From Ramlibacter pinisoli (GTDB lineage Bacteria > Pseudomonadota > Gammaproteobacteria > Burkholderiales > Burkholderiaceae_C), in contig NZ_WSEL01000003.1 in NCBI RefSeq assembly GCF_009758015.1, positions 2,384,981 to 2,448,980 of the forward strand: a DNA stretch of 64,000 nt. The letters are read 5' to 3'. The stretch's first letter is position 1, and each line of letters starts with the position of its first letter. The notes beneath the pieces were generated by a model. The model ran no database searches. It was not told where the DNA came from and saw nothing but the letters and a program-made list of their open reading frames with translations. Positions 41,914 through 50,295 of the stretch are shown piece by piece. The translations under genes and the position numbers were made by a program.

Positions 41914-42890
41914 TGGGCCGCCGGCGGCAATCCAATCACGACGACCCTCCGCGCTTCCACAAGAAGGGTAATACGTACTACCACGTGAGCGGCTCCGGGC
42001 CGCGTGTTTGGCGCAAGCTCTCTGCAGATCGCGCCGAGGCGCTACGACTGTGGGCCCAGCTGGAGGGCGTGAAAGAGGACGACTCCAGCCGCCTGTTCTC
42101 GGTTATTGCCAAGCGGTACGTTCGCGAGGTCTACCCAACCAAGGCCGTTCGCACGCGAAAGGACAACGACAAGGAACTGGCGCAGTTGCTGCGCGTGTTC
42201 GGCCACATGCCAATTGATGCCGTGCTGCCCATGCACATCCGCCAATACATGGACATTCGCGGTGAGGCCGCCAAGGTCCGGGCCAATCGGGAGAAGGCAC
42301 TGTTCTCGCACATCTTCAACAAGGCCCGTGAATGGGGCTACACGGCGGCGCAGAACCCTTGCCAAGGCGTCAAGGGCTTCCGCGAGACAGGGCGCGACCG
42401 CTACGTGACCGATGCCGAGTTCGCCCAGGTCAAAGCGCTGGCTCACCACACGGTGGCGGATGCGATGGACCTCGCGCTGCTCACCGGCCAACGTCCCGCT
42501 GACGTACTTAAGCTGAAGCGCACTGACATTCGCGATGGAGCCCTTTGGGTGGTCCAAAACAAGACCGGCGCTCGCATTGGCATCGAGGTAACCGGCGAGT
42601 TGGCCGCCACGTTGGAGCGCATCAACCTGCGACCCCGCCGCGCAATCAGCGCGTACCTAATTCAGGACGAGGTCGGCCAGCCACTCACCCAAGGCTCCTT
42701 GCGCTCACGGTTCGACAAGGCAAGGCAAGCCGCGGGCGTCAGCTTCCAGTTCCGCGATCTGAGGGCCAAGGCTGCGACTGATACCGGTGACCTGGCGCAC
42801 TCACAAAAGCTGCTCGCGCATCGAAACCGGGACATGACAGAGCACTACGTTCGCGCCCGGCTTGGCGAGCGCGTTAAGCCGCTTCGCTAG
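41913..42890 (+). CDS. Tyrosine site-specific integrase
   Basis: This is a 325-residue phage-type integrase. An N-terminal DNA-arm region (residues 1-60) and SAM-like core-binding domain (65-165) precede the catalytic domain. The catalytic residues are in LALLTGQRPADVLKL (Arg), NKTGARIGIEV (Lys), FQFRDLRAKAATD (Arg, with Arg in place of the first His), LLAHRNRDMTEHYVR (His and the Tyr nucleophile). No frameshift is seen, so it should be active. It is expected to recombine the 48-bp tRNA-Phe sites at the element's ends. It is in the interior, not at the att border, with the acyltransferase gene convergent to it. Confidence 0.94.
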   Translation: MGRRRQSNHDDPPRFHKKGNTYYHVSGSGPRVWRKLSADRAEALRLWAQLEGVKEDDSSRLFSVIAKRYVREVYPTKAVRTRKDNDKELAQLLRVFGHMPIDAVLPMHIRQYMDIRGEAAKVRANREKALFSHIFNKAREWGYTAAQNPCQGVKGFRETGRDRYVTDAEFAQVKALAHHTVADAMDLALLTGQRPADVLKLKRTDIRDGALWVVQNKTGARIGIEVTGELAATLERINLRPRRAISAYLIQDEVGQPLTQGSLRSRFDKARQAAGVSFQFRDLRAKAATDTGDLAHSQKLLAHRNRDMTEHYVRARLGERVKPLR

Positions 42891-42938
42891 CCAAGTACAA
42901 GGTCCGCCGCCAATAGCAGACACTCAGCAAATCGGCGA

Positions 42939-45011
42939 CTACCTCGTTCCTAGGTTACCAATCCGCCCCATCAGCTCTCTTGCAACAGCTTCGGCACCCC
43001 GCCAGTTCAGGTGGTCATCGTCAAGGTACAAGGGTTTGCCATCTGCATCAAAGGGCGAACATCGCACCGAATCGCAGAACCGGGGCAGCGGATCGAATTC
43101 GATAACTGCTGGGCGCGTGGCAAGCACCCGGCTGACGACGTCCCGGTAGCTCTTTTGCCGGAATTCGACCTCGGCGCGGCTGATGTCGCAAGGCTTGGGA
43201 GTGAACTGCCTAAAGCCCGTCAAACAACTACGCGGCTGGAATCCGAACTCTGGCACCTGGTGCACGAACACGACGCGCTTGCCGGCCCGCTCCAGTTCAT
43301 CCAACGTGCGGTTCAGTCCCCGCTCGAAGGCCTGCGCGGACGTCCCTTCCTCATCGGCATAACTATGCCGCCAGCGATTCTCGATCCAGGTGCGCTCGGC
43401 GTTGCCGAATCCCGTGCCCTCCGTCCACAGGGCATGGCGGCCGACCAGCATGACCCATCGAACGTCGGCACGCGCCAGTGCTTCCTGCAGAGCCGGCGTG
43501 ACGATGTCCCGGCAATGCTGGGACGCACCTGTCCCTGGCCAATACGCTTCCACGTCGAGGAGAGGGCCGCATCCCCCCTGCCCGATGGTCGTCAGATTGA
43601 ACGGAAGTTCATCCGCTTCGGCCATCCGGCGAAAACCAACCGCCAGGGCGTCCATGTGGCTGTCGCCCACCATGAACAGCGTCGCCGCGTGCCGATTGGG
43701 GGAGTCGTAGCACCCCGAGCGCGCGTAGGGGTGGGCGGCGCGGCAATATATATCGTCGACGACACGGGGCGTCTTCAGGTCGCCCAACGCGTCGTGCAGT
43801 GCCTGCTTACGGAACTCAAAGCCGTCGTAGCGTGCGGTGAGCCAGCCCACCGTGCAGACTATGGCCATCGCTGGTAGCAGCACGAGGGCGGCGGCGCGGG
43901 GCCGGTGGTGCCGCCTCAGAGGTAACTCGACAAACTGGTAAGTGCCGGCGGCCAGCAGCACGGCAACGCCTACCGCTGCCGCGCGAATCCACGCGGAGGG
44001 CTCGCGCCCTTCTGCGATGTGCAGGAGCGACAGCAACGGCCAATGCCACAGGTAGAGCGAATAACTGGCAAGGCCCAGCGCGACCAACCAGGCGTGCGAC
44101 AGGATGCGGCGATTGACCCAAGCTCGGGAGCCGGCATAGATCATTAGGCTGGTACCAACCACCGGCAGCAGGCCGCCCGGCGCCGGCACAGCGGAAACCT
44201 TGTTTAGCGAGATGACGCCGGCGGCGACGAGAGCCAAGCCAACCGTGGCTGCGACGTTTGCACGAGCCTTCGCGAACGTCGGGAGTCGAACACCGATCGC
44301 GCGCGCCCAGCTTGGCGCCGGCTGCCCGGCCACCATGGCCAGCAAGGCACCGCATAGCAACTGCCAGCCCCTGGCTTGCGTCGAAAAATAGCGCGCGCTG
44401 CCCTCCTGGTCGGCCACGAGAGCCACCGCGAAGGAGCAGGCGCCCAGCACCGCAATGGCCACAACCAGCGCCATCCGGCGGCGTGCCGCGAACCAGAGGA
44501 GCAGCGGCCACACCAAGTAGAACTGCTCCTCGACTGCCAGGCTCCACAGGTGCAGCAAAGGCTTCATCTCGATTGCCGAATCGAAGTAGCCGGCTTCCTT
44601 CATGGCAGTGAAGTTCGCGACGAACGCCGCACCACCCTGCACGTATCGCCCGAGATGCGAATATTCATCTGGCAATAGCACGAACCAGCCACTCGCCCAG
44701 CACGCCACCAGCACCAGCAGGAGCGGAGGGAAAATGCGCCGGACCCGGCGAGCATAGAAATCCGTGAGACTGAATCGATCCAGCGCGAGCTCGCCGAGGA
44801 CGATGCCAGTGATCAGGTATCCCGAGATGACGAAGAAGACATCGACGCCGGTGAAGCCACCGGGCAGCCACTGCGGAAACGCGTGGTAAACAACGACGGC
44901 TAGGACAGCCAGCGCCCGCAGCCCGTCGATGTCGGGCCGATACCCGTGAGGGCCCGGTGCTTTCTTGTTTTGCAAATGACGCGAGAAGTCTACGGCTGCG
45001 ATTAGAGCCAA
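42939..45011 (-). CDS. Acyltransferase-3/SGNH fusion, O-antigen-acetylase-like
   Basis: This is a 690-residue membrane enzyme. An acyltransferase-3 domain of about ten helices (residues 20-370) begins GYRPDIDGLRALAVLAVVVYH and contains FFVISGYLITG and LWSLAVEEQFYLVWPL. A periplasmic SGNH domain (about 430-685) has the catalytic Ser in MVGDSHMDAL and Asp/His in DDDHLNWRGAEAV. Such proteins O-acetylate lipopolysaccharide or other surface glycans. The start is uncertain: TTG at 45011 gives the longest reasonable N-terminus and no ATG precedes the domain. It is carried on the island and is its only evident cargo. Confidence 0.9.
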   Translation of the reverse strand: MALIAAVDFSRHLQNKKAPGPHGYRPDIDGLRALAVLAVVVYHAFPQWLPGGFTGVDVFFVISGYLITGIVLGELALDRFSLTDFYARRVRRIFPPLLLVLVACWASGWFVLLPDEYSHLGRYVQGGAAFVANFTAMKEAGYFDSAIEMKPLLHLWSLAVEEQFYLVWPLLLWFAARRRMALVVAIAVLGACSFAVALVADQEGSARYFSTQARGWQLLCGALLAMVAGQPAPSWARAIGVRLPTFAKARANVAATVGLALVAAGVISLNKVSAVPAPGGLLPVVGTSLMIYAGSRAWVNRRILSHAWLVALGLASYSLYLWHWPLLSLLHIAEGREPSAWIRAAAVGVAVLLAAGTYQFVELPLRRHHRPRAAALVLLPAMAIVCTVGWLTARYDGFEFRKQALHDALGDLKTPRVVDDIYCRAAHPYARSGCYDSPNRHAATLFMVGDSHMDALAVGFRRMAEADELPFNLTTIGQGGCGPLLDVEAYWPGTGASQHCRDIVTPALQEALARADVRWVMLVGRHALWTEGTGFGNAERTWIENRWRHSYADEEGTSAQAFERGLNRTLDELERAGKRVVFVHQVPEFGFQPRSCLTGFRQFTPKPCDISRAEVEFRQKSYRDVVSRVLATRPAVIEFDPLPRFCDSVRCSPFDADGKPLYLDDDHLNWRGAEAVARELMGRIGNLGTR

Positions 45012-45180
45012 GCGTTGCCGGCGAACTCCGCTAGATGCTCATTCCAGGCCGCCCGGAAAGATGGCCATGCCTGGAGAAATACCGGCATCACCTGGTCGTG
45101 CTCAATCTGCAGAGTCGCAAGTCCGCTCCTGGCCGGAAGCAGGCATTCGCAAGGAATTGTAGAAAACCAGACCGAATTGT

Positions 45181-45216
45181 AGAAACGCCCCAGAACCCGA
45201 ATCGGGCGCTGGGGCG
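45181..45216 (-). terminator. Terminator-like hairpin supplied by the island after tRNA-Phe
   Basis: On the minus strand CGCCCCAG pairs with CTGGGGCG over 8 bp, with a second small CCCGATTCGGG stem inside, followed by TTTCT. It begins nine bases after the tRNA-Phe repeat, where the original terminator would have been, so the element carries its own replacement. Confidence 0.65.
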
Positions 45217-45224
45217 CATGAAGA

Positions 45225-45272
45225 CTGGTGGCCTGGGGCGGAATCGAACCACCGACACGCGGATTTTCAATC
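45225..45272. repeat. attR: 48-bp repeat within the intact tRNA-Phe
   Basis: This is the second copy of the 48-bp repeat at 40134-40181, identical throughout. The tRNA 5' half continues from 45273, so the crossover lies somewhere in the block that begins in the anticodon stem/loop. Confidence 0.95.
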
Positions 45273-45301
45273 CGCTGCTCTACCAACTGAGCTACCGGGC
45301 C
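45226..45301 (-). tRNA. tRNA-Phe (anticodon GAA), element insertion site
   Basis: The 76 bases fold as tRNA-Phe: D-arm AGCTCAGTTGGTAGAGC, anticodon loop with GAA, T-arm GGTGG-TTCGATT-CCGCC and encoded CCA. The acceptor reads GGCCCGG against CCAGGCC, so base pair 5-68 is C opposite A, a mismatch. The 3' half comes from the integrated element. The gene still looks functional apart from that mismatch. Confidence 0.93.
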
Positions 45302-45312
45302 GTGAGCCCGCA

Positions 45313-45318
45313 AGTATA
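45313..45318 (-). promoter_or_regulatory. -10 box of tRNA-Phe
   Basis: TATACT on the minus strand ends 11 bases before the mature tRNA 5' end, followed by a GC-rich discriminator (GCGGGC) as usual for stable-RNA promoters. The -35 would lie in the 3' end of ntrX and is not well conserved. Confidence 0.55.
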
Positions 45319-45320
45319 CC

Positions 45321-46040
45321 CTAGCCGGGTGTGCGCTTGCCGCGCGAAAGGTCCACACCGAGCTGCTTGAGCTTGCGGTACAGGTGGGTGCGCTCCAGGC
45401 CGGTCTTCTCGGCCACGCGGGTCATCGAGCCGCCTTCCTTGGCGAGGTGGAACTCGAAGTAGCTCTTCTCGAATTCGTCGCGCGCATCGCGCAGCGGCTT
45501 GTCCAGCTCGAAGGTCTGGCGCGCCTGCGGTCCCATCTCCACCGGCGCCGGCAGGGTCTGGCCGCCGGTCATGGCGGCTTCGACGGTGAGTTCGGTCATC
45601 ACCGGCACGCTGGGCATCAGGTAGCCGGGAAGGGGCTTGCGCTGGCCGACCAGGGCGGCCGGCGGGGTGGGAGCCGACTCGCGCTGCAGGCCGGCCTCCA
45701 CGGCCTTGAGCAGCTTCTGCAGCGTGATCGGCTTCTCGAGGAACGACTGCGCGCCGATCTTGGTGGCCTCGACGGCAGTCTCGATGGTGGCATGGCCGCT
45801 CATCATGATGACCGGCATGGTCAGCAGGCCGGCGCTCGACCACTCCTTGAGCAGCGTCACGCCGTCGGTGTCGGGCATCCAGATGTCCAGCAGCACGAGG
45901 TCGGGTCGCGCTTTCGCGCGGGCGGTGCGGGCCTGGGCGGCGTTCTGCGCCAGCTCGACGTTGTGGCCTTCGTCGTTGAGGATTTCCGAGAGCAGGTCCC
46001 GGATGCCCAGTTCGTCGTCGACCACGAGGATGTTTGCCAT
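45321..46040 (-). CDS. ntrX: NtrX-type response regulator lacking the AAA+ domain
   Basis: This is a 239-residue regulator paired with the sensor kinase gene upstream. A receiver domain (residues 1-120) has the phosphoryl site D52 in LVLLDIWMPDTDG and Lys in FLEKPITLQK. The C-terminus is a Fis-type helix-turn-helix (SMTRVAEKTGLERTHLYRKL). Between them there are only about 65 linker residues, so the sigma-54-activating AAA+ domain of classical NtrX is missing. It may therefore act without sigma-54. It follows ntrY with 38 bases between and ends beside the tRNA-Phe promoter. Confidence 0.92.
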   Translation of the reverse strand: MANILVVDDELGIRDLLSEILNDEGHNVELAQNAAQARTARAKARPDLVLLDIWMPDTDGVTLLKEWSSAGLLTMPVIMMSGHATIETAVEATKIGAQSFLEKPITLQKLLKAVEAGLQRESAPTPPAALVGQRKPLPGYLMPSVPVMTELTVEAAMTGGQTLPAPVEMGPQARQTFELDKPLRDARDEFEKSYFEFHLAKEGGSMTRVAEKTGLERTHLYRKLKQLGVDLSRGKRTPG

Positions 46041-46078
46041 GGATGGATGTGTGCTCCGCTGCCTGCCGGAAAGTGTTG

Positions 46079-48367
46079 TCAAGCCGCAACTGCGAATGAT
46101 AGCGAGACTTGTGCCCCGGCAACCACCCCGTCGTCGAGCCGGTTTTTGACGTCGATGCGGGCGCCGTGCTCGTCCGCGATCTTCTTGACCACCGCCAGGC
46201 CGAGCCCGGTGCCCTTGTCCTTGGTGGTGACGTAGGGTTCGAACGCCCGCTTGAGGATGTGCTCCGGGAAACCGCTGCCGGTGTCCTGCACCACCAGCCG
46301 GACGCGCCGGCTGGTCTCGCTCCACTGGGTGCGGATGACGACCTCGCGCCGGGCCGCGCCCTCGGTGGCGTCCTGCGCGTTCTGCACCAGGTTGTGGACC
46401 ACCTGGCGCAGCTGCTGGGCGTCGCCCAGGATGGTCGGGCAGTGCGGGTCGAGGTCGGCCCGTACCGGCACGTGCGAGCCGTGCGCCGTCTCGCCGTCGC
46501 GCGCATAGAGGTTCAGCACGTCGGTCACCAGCGCGTTCAGGTCGATCGGCTTGAGTTCCGCGGCCGGCAGCCGGGCGTAGTCGCGGAACTCGTTGACCAG
46601 CCGCTTCATCGCGTCGACCTGGTCGACGATGGTCTGCACCGACTTGCGCAGCACCGCCTGGTCGGGCTCGGCCAGGCGGTTGCCCAGCTTGTGGGCCAGG
46701 CGCTCGGCCGAGAGCTGGATCGGGGTGAGCGGGTTCTTGATCTCGTGCGCCAGCCGCCGTGCGACCTCGCCCCAGGCCTGCACCCGCTGCGCCGACACCA
46801 CCTCGGAGATGTCGTCGAACACCAGCAGCCGCGCGATCTGCCCCGGCACCACCGACGGCATCTCGGCGCCGCGGGCCACCAGCGTGAGCGCGTTGTTCGG
46901 TGCCGGCAGCCCGGGCAGGCTCGCGTTCAGCTCGAACGATTGCTGCCAGTGGTCCAGGCCGTGCTGCAGGCGCTCGGTCATGTAGTCGTCGAACTGCGAC
47001 TGCACCGCGGCACCGAACGCCTCCACCCCTTCCACCGAGGCCAGCGGCTGCCCCTCGTGGGCCGCCAGCGGCACGCGCAGGATGCGGGTGGCGCCCGGGT
47101 TGGACGACTGGATGCGGCCCTGTTCGTCGAGCACGATCACGCCAGCCGTGAGGTTGTCCAGGATGGCCTGCAGGTTGGCGCGGGCCGCGTTCACCTGGCC
47201 CATGCTCTGCTCCACCGCCCCCCGCGCATCGGCGAGCTGCTGCGTCATCTCGGCGAACGAACGCGTCAGCCCGCCCAGTTCGTCCTTGCCCTGCAGCACC
47301 GGCTTGGGCGACAGGTCGCCGGCCGCGACCTCGCGCACGCCGGCGGCCAGCAGCAGCAGCGGGCGCGCCAACTGGTTGCCCAGCAGCACGGCCAGGAAAA
47401 TGGCGCCGAACACCGACAGGAACAGGCTCAGGGTCAGGGTGCCGATGTACATGCGGCGCAGCCCCTGGCGCGCCAGCGCGCGCTCCTGGTACTCGCGGTA
47501 GGCCTCCTGCACGGCGATGGCGTTGGCCACCAGGGTCGGCGACAGGCTCTGGGTGACCTGCAGCACGCGCGGCTCGGCCAGCAGGCCCAGGCCCGGCCCC
47601 GGCACCACCGCCAGCGCCTTGATGCGGCCCTGGCTCACGGCCGCCAGGGTGGGCTCGTCCAGGCCCTCGACCACGGCGAGCTGGCGCTGGGCCCGCACGG
47701 CGCGGATCTGCTGCGGGCTGGGCCGCTCGGGATTGAGCAGGAACCGCGACTGGCCGGCGCTGGCCAGCAGCTGGCCGTTGGCGCCCCACAGGATGACGTC
47801 ATTGGCCGAGAGCTGCTCGCGCATGCGGTCCAGCGCCAGCCCGGCCGAGGTGTCCTGCGTCTCGGCCAGCTGGTTGGCCGCCGCCCGCGTCTTGTTGGCC
47901 AGGTCGTTGGCCAGCGTGTCGAGGGTCGAGCGGCCCAGGCTCAGGCCGGCATCCAGCGCGCCCTCGACCTTGACGTCGAACCAGCTCTCGATCGAGCGCG
48001 AGACAAACTGGTAGGACACCACGTAGATCAGCAGCCCGGGGACGAAGCCCACGAGGGCGAAGATGGCGGCGAGCTTGACCAGCAGGCGGCTGCCGAACTT
48101 GCCGCGCCGCAGCCGCGACACCAGCCGCACCACCACCCAGCCGATCACCAGCGCCAGCAGGCCGGCGATGACCATGTTGAGGGCGAACAGGCGCCCGTAG
48201 TTGCGCTCGTACAGCTCGCGGTTGCCGGTGGCCTGCGTCAGCAGGAACATCAGCACGATGCCGATGCCCACCATCACCGCCGCGCCGACCGCCAGGGCCC
48301 AGCGCACGGCGCGCGAACTGCCGAAGGTGGGCTTCGGCGCCAGCGCGGAGGGGGCCTGCGTGCTCAC
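46079..48367 (-). CDS. ntrY: NtrY-type sensor histidine kinase
   Basis: This is a 762-residue membrane kinase. Three or four N-terminal membrane helices (around 23-45, 63-85, 99-120 and 305-330) enclose a periplasmic part with SWFDVKVEGALDAGLSLG. HAMP and PAS regions follow (ARANLQAILDNLTAGVIVLDE). The phosphorylated His is in RLAHEIKNPLTPIQLSAERL and the ATP-binding G-boxes in DTGSGFPEHIL and GTGLGLAVVKKI. It would phosphorylate the NtrX-like regulator. In the family it responds to nitrogen or redox state; the signal here is unknown. Its start overlaps the DUF4390 gene by ATGA. Confidence 0.94.
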   Translation of the reverse strand: MSTQAPSALAPKPTFGSSRAVRWALAVGAAVMVGIGIVLMFLLTQATGNRELYERNYGRLFALNMVIAGLLALVIGWVVVRLVSRLRRGKFGSRLLVKLAAIFALVGFVPGLLIYVVSYQFVSRSIESWFDVKVEGALDAGLSLGRSTLDTLANDLANKTRAAANQLAETQDTSAGLALDRMREQLSANDVILWGANGQLLASAGQSRFLLNPERPSPQQIRAVRAQRQLAVVEGLDEPTLAAVSQGRIKALAVVPGPGLGLLAEPRVLQVTQSLSPTLVANAIAVQEAYREYQERALARQGLRRMYIGTLTLSLFLSVFGAIFLAVLLGNQLARPLLLLAAGVREVAAGDLSPKPVLQGKDELGGLTRSFAEMTQQLADARGAVEQSMGQVNAARANLQAILDNLTAGVIVLDEQGRIQSSNPGATRILRVPLAAHEGQPLASVEGVEAFGAAVQSQFDDYMTERLQHGLDHWQQSFELNASLPGLPAPNNALTLVARGAEMPSVVPGQIARLLVFDDISEVVSAQRVQAWGEVARRLAHEIKNPLTPIQLSAERLAHKLGNRLAEPDQAVLRKSVQTIVDQVDAMKRLVNEFRDYARLPAAELKPIDLNALVTDVLNLYARDGETAHGSHVPVRADLDPHCPTILGDAQQLRQVVHNLVQNAQDATEGAARREVVIRTQWSETSRRVRLVVQDTGSGFPEHILKRAFEPYVTTKDKGTGLGLAVVKKIADEHGARIDVKNRLDDGVVAGAQVSLSFAVAA

Positions 48368-48975
48368 CGCCCGTTCTCGACCGCGATGCGCTGCGTGCGC
48401 GCGGCGCCCACGTTCCAGTCGGCCTGACCGACCACGCCGATCTGGAACGGCCGCGGCAGCTGCGACACGTCGAGGCGGAAACGGAAGTCCAGGCTGTAGC
48501 GCGCGTCGGGCTCCAGGTCGGACAGTTCCGCGATCTTCCAGCGGGCGAAGGACTGCACCGCGCGCAGGGCCTCCTCCCGGGTGTCGAAGCTCTGCCCCAG
48601 GGCCAGGCCCGAGTTGCCGATCGCCGTGGGCGAGACCTGCAGCCGCCAGCGCCGGGTCAGGGGCTGGTAGGACAGGCGCATGTGGCGCTGCGAGAAGGCC
48701 ACCTGCTTGTCGTACCAGTACCAGCGGTCGCGCAGCAGCGTGGCCTCGGCCACGAAGAACATCGGGATGCCCTTCTGCAGCGCGTCCTCGACCGCCGGCG
48801 GCAGCTCGAACGCCACGCTGGCGTTGAGCAGCACGCCGTCCTCGCTGCGCTCCAGCCGCATCTGCGTGACCTCGGCGTCGGCGTGCACCGGGCCGGCCAC
48901 GGCCAGCAGCACCAGCAGCGCGGCCAGCAGCCGCAGGGCGGCCTCAAGCGGGCGCCGGGCGGCCGCCAGCCGCAT
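48364..48975 (-). CDS. DUF4390 exported protein
   Basis: This is a 203-residue protein of the uncharacterised DUF4390 family. The signal peptide covers about 1-29 (LEAALRLLAALLVLLAVAGP). The conserved core is MFFVAEATLLRDRWYWYDK, QRHMRLSYQPLTRRWRL and ARWKIAELSDL. The start at 48975 (MRLAAARRP) gives a clean signal peptide; an ATG at 48993 would add six residues. The 5' end overlaps rsmB and the 3' end overlaps ntrY, so it belongs to the rsmB-DUF4390-ntrY-ntrX run. Possibly it is an envelope partner of the NtrY sensor, which is inference from position. Confidence 0.85.
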   Translation of the reverse strand: MRLAAARRPLEAALRLLAALLVLLAVAGPVHADAEVTQMRLERSEDGVLLNASVAFELPPAVEDALQKGIPMFFVAEATLLRDRWYWYDKQVAFSQRHMRLSYQPLTRRWRLQVSPTAIGNSGLALGQSFDTREEALRAVQSFARWKIAELSDLEPDARYSLDFRFRLDVSQLPRPFQIGVVGQADWNVGAARTQRIAVENGR

Positions 48976-50287
48976 CGCGGGCCAGCAACGCATAGAAAAA
49001 ACCGTCGTGATCACTCCCGGGATTGTCCCGGACGCCCCCCACGTTGGCGCCATCCTGGGGCAGCAAATGACCGGGGGCGGGTTGCAAAACGGCCTCTGTG
49101 TTGTGCGCAACAAACGATCGGATCCGACGTTCGCCTTCCTCGCGAAACACCGAGCAGGTGCAGTACAGCAGGCGGCCGCCGGGCGCCACCAGCGGCCACA
49201 GCGCCTGCAGCAGGCGTTCCTGCTGGGCGGCCAGCTGCGGCAGGTCGGTCGGGCGGCGCAGCCAGCGCACGTCCGGATGGCGGCGCACGATGCCCGAGGC
49301 GGTGCACGGCGCGTCCAGCAGCACGGCATCGAACGGCTGGCCGTCCCACCAGGACGGCACGGCCGCGGCATCGGCCACCACCAGCCGGGCCTGCAGCCCG
49401 AGCCGCTCCAGCGTCTGCTCGATGCGCTGGCCGCGCTGCGGGTCGACCTCGATGGCGACCACGTCGGCGTCGGCCCGCTCGAGCAGGTGGGCGGTCTTGC
49501 CGCCCGGCGCGGCACAGGCATCGAGCACGCGCAGCCGGCGCCCGGGCGGCGCCACCAGGCCGTCGAGCAGCAGCGGCGCGGCCAGCTGGGCGGCGGCATC
49601 CTGCACCGACAGCAGGCCCTGGTCGAAGCCCGGGATGGCGTGCACGTCGCGCGGGCGGTCCAGGACCATCCCGTCCTCGCCCACCGGCTGCGCGCCGATG
49701 CCGTTGTCGGCCAGCCGACGCAGCATGTCGTCGCGGGTGGCACGGCGGCGGTTGACGCGCAGCGTCATCGGCGCCGCCCGATTGCTGGCCGCCAGGATCG
49801 CTTCCCAGTCGTGCGGATGGTCCTGCCGCAGGCGCTCGATCCACCAGCGCGGATGGTTCCAGCGCGCCACCGGGTCGTCGTCGGTGGCCGCCACCAGGGC
49901 GTCGCGCTCGCGCAGGAAGCGCCGCAGGCAGGCATTGAGGAAGGCGGCCTGGGCGGCGGTGGCGGGCGCGCGCTTGGCCGCCTCGACCGCCTGGTCGACC
50001 AGCGTGAACGGGGTGTAGGGCGCCTCGTCGACGCGCCAGCACAGCGCCAGCGCGGTGCACAGCAGGGCGTCCGCGGCCGGCGGCGGCGCGCGCCGGGCCA
50101 GCTGGCGCCGCAGCGCTTCGGCCCGCCCGAGCTGGCGCAGCGCCTGGTAGGCGAGCGCCTGGGCCGCGGCACGCAGCTCCGGCGCGGCGCGCGCGATGGC
50201 CGGGGTGGCGGACTCGCCGCCGCGCACCGCCGCCAGAACGGAAGCGGCAGCCTGAAGCTGCCGCCAGAGGGGAAGTGCGGTGACCAA
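48944..50287 (-). CDS. rsmB: 16S rRNA (cytosine-967 C5)-methyltransferase
   Basis: This 447-residue enzyme methylates C967 of 16S rRNA using S-adenosylmethionine. A NusB-like RNA-binding domain (about residues 1-150, LRAAAQALAYQALRQLGRA) precedes the methyltransferase domain with LRVLDACAAPGGKTAHLL (SAM site), LLDAPCTASGIVRRHPD (first catalytic Cys) and LYCTCSVFREEGE (second Cys). The start chosen is TTG at 50287, which gives the normal N-terminus; there is no ATG and no clear ribosome site. The upstream gene stops nine bases before, and the 3' end overlaps the DUF4390 gene. Confidence 0.92.
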   Translation of the reverse strand: MVTALPLWRQLQAAASVLAAVRGGESATPAIARAAPELRAAAQALAYQALRQLGRAEALRRQLARRAPPPAADALLCTALALCWRVDEAPYTPFTLVDQAVEAAKRAPATAAQAAFLNACLRRFLRERDALVAATDDDPVARWNHPRWWIERLRQDHPHDWEAILAASNRAAPMTLRVNRRRATRDDMLRRLADNGIGAQPVGEDGMVLDRPRDVHAIPGFDQGLLSVQDAAAQLAAPLLLDGLVAPPGRRLRVLDACAAPGGKTAHLLERADADVVAIEVDPQRGQRIEQTLERLGLQARLVVADAAAVPSWWDGQPFDAVLLDAPCTASGIVRRHPDVRWLRRPTDLPQLAAQQERLLQALWPLVAPGGRLLYCTCSVFREEGERRIRSFVAHNTEAVLQPAPGHLLPQDGANVGGVRDNPGSDHDGFFYALLARDAAGGRPAPA

Positions 50288-50295
50288 CGCGGCGT

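Larger units (their letters stand above)
40134..45272. mobile_element. Small integrative element in tRNA-Phe, about 5.1 kb
   Basis: Perfect 48-bp direct repeats bound a segment containing a tyrosine integrase, a DUF4224 protein, a broken HUH replication gene, a small hypothetical gene and an O-acyltransferase. The tRNA-Phe gene is rebuilt at the right end by the element's own copy of the 3' half. The interior is visibly less GC-rich than the flanks. There are no structural phage or conjugation genes, so it is a minimal element, a satellite, or a shrunken phage/plasmid. Because the replication gene is damaged, mobility by replication is doubtful, but integrase and att sites look intact. Confidence 0.9.

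Noticed and set aside
43011..43877. 288-codon plus-strand frame in the island
   Set aside because: Shadow of the acyltransferase gene; no conserved motif, whereas the minus frame has full SGNH and acyltransferase signatures.
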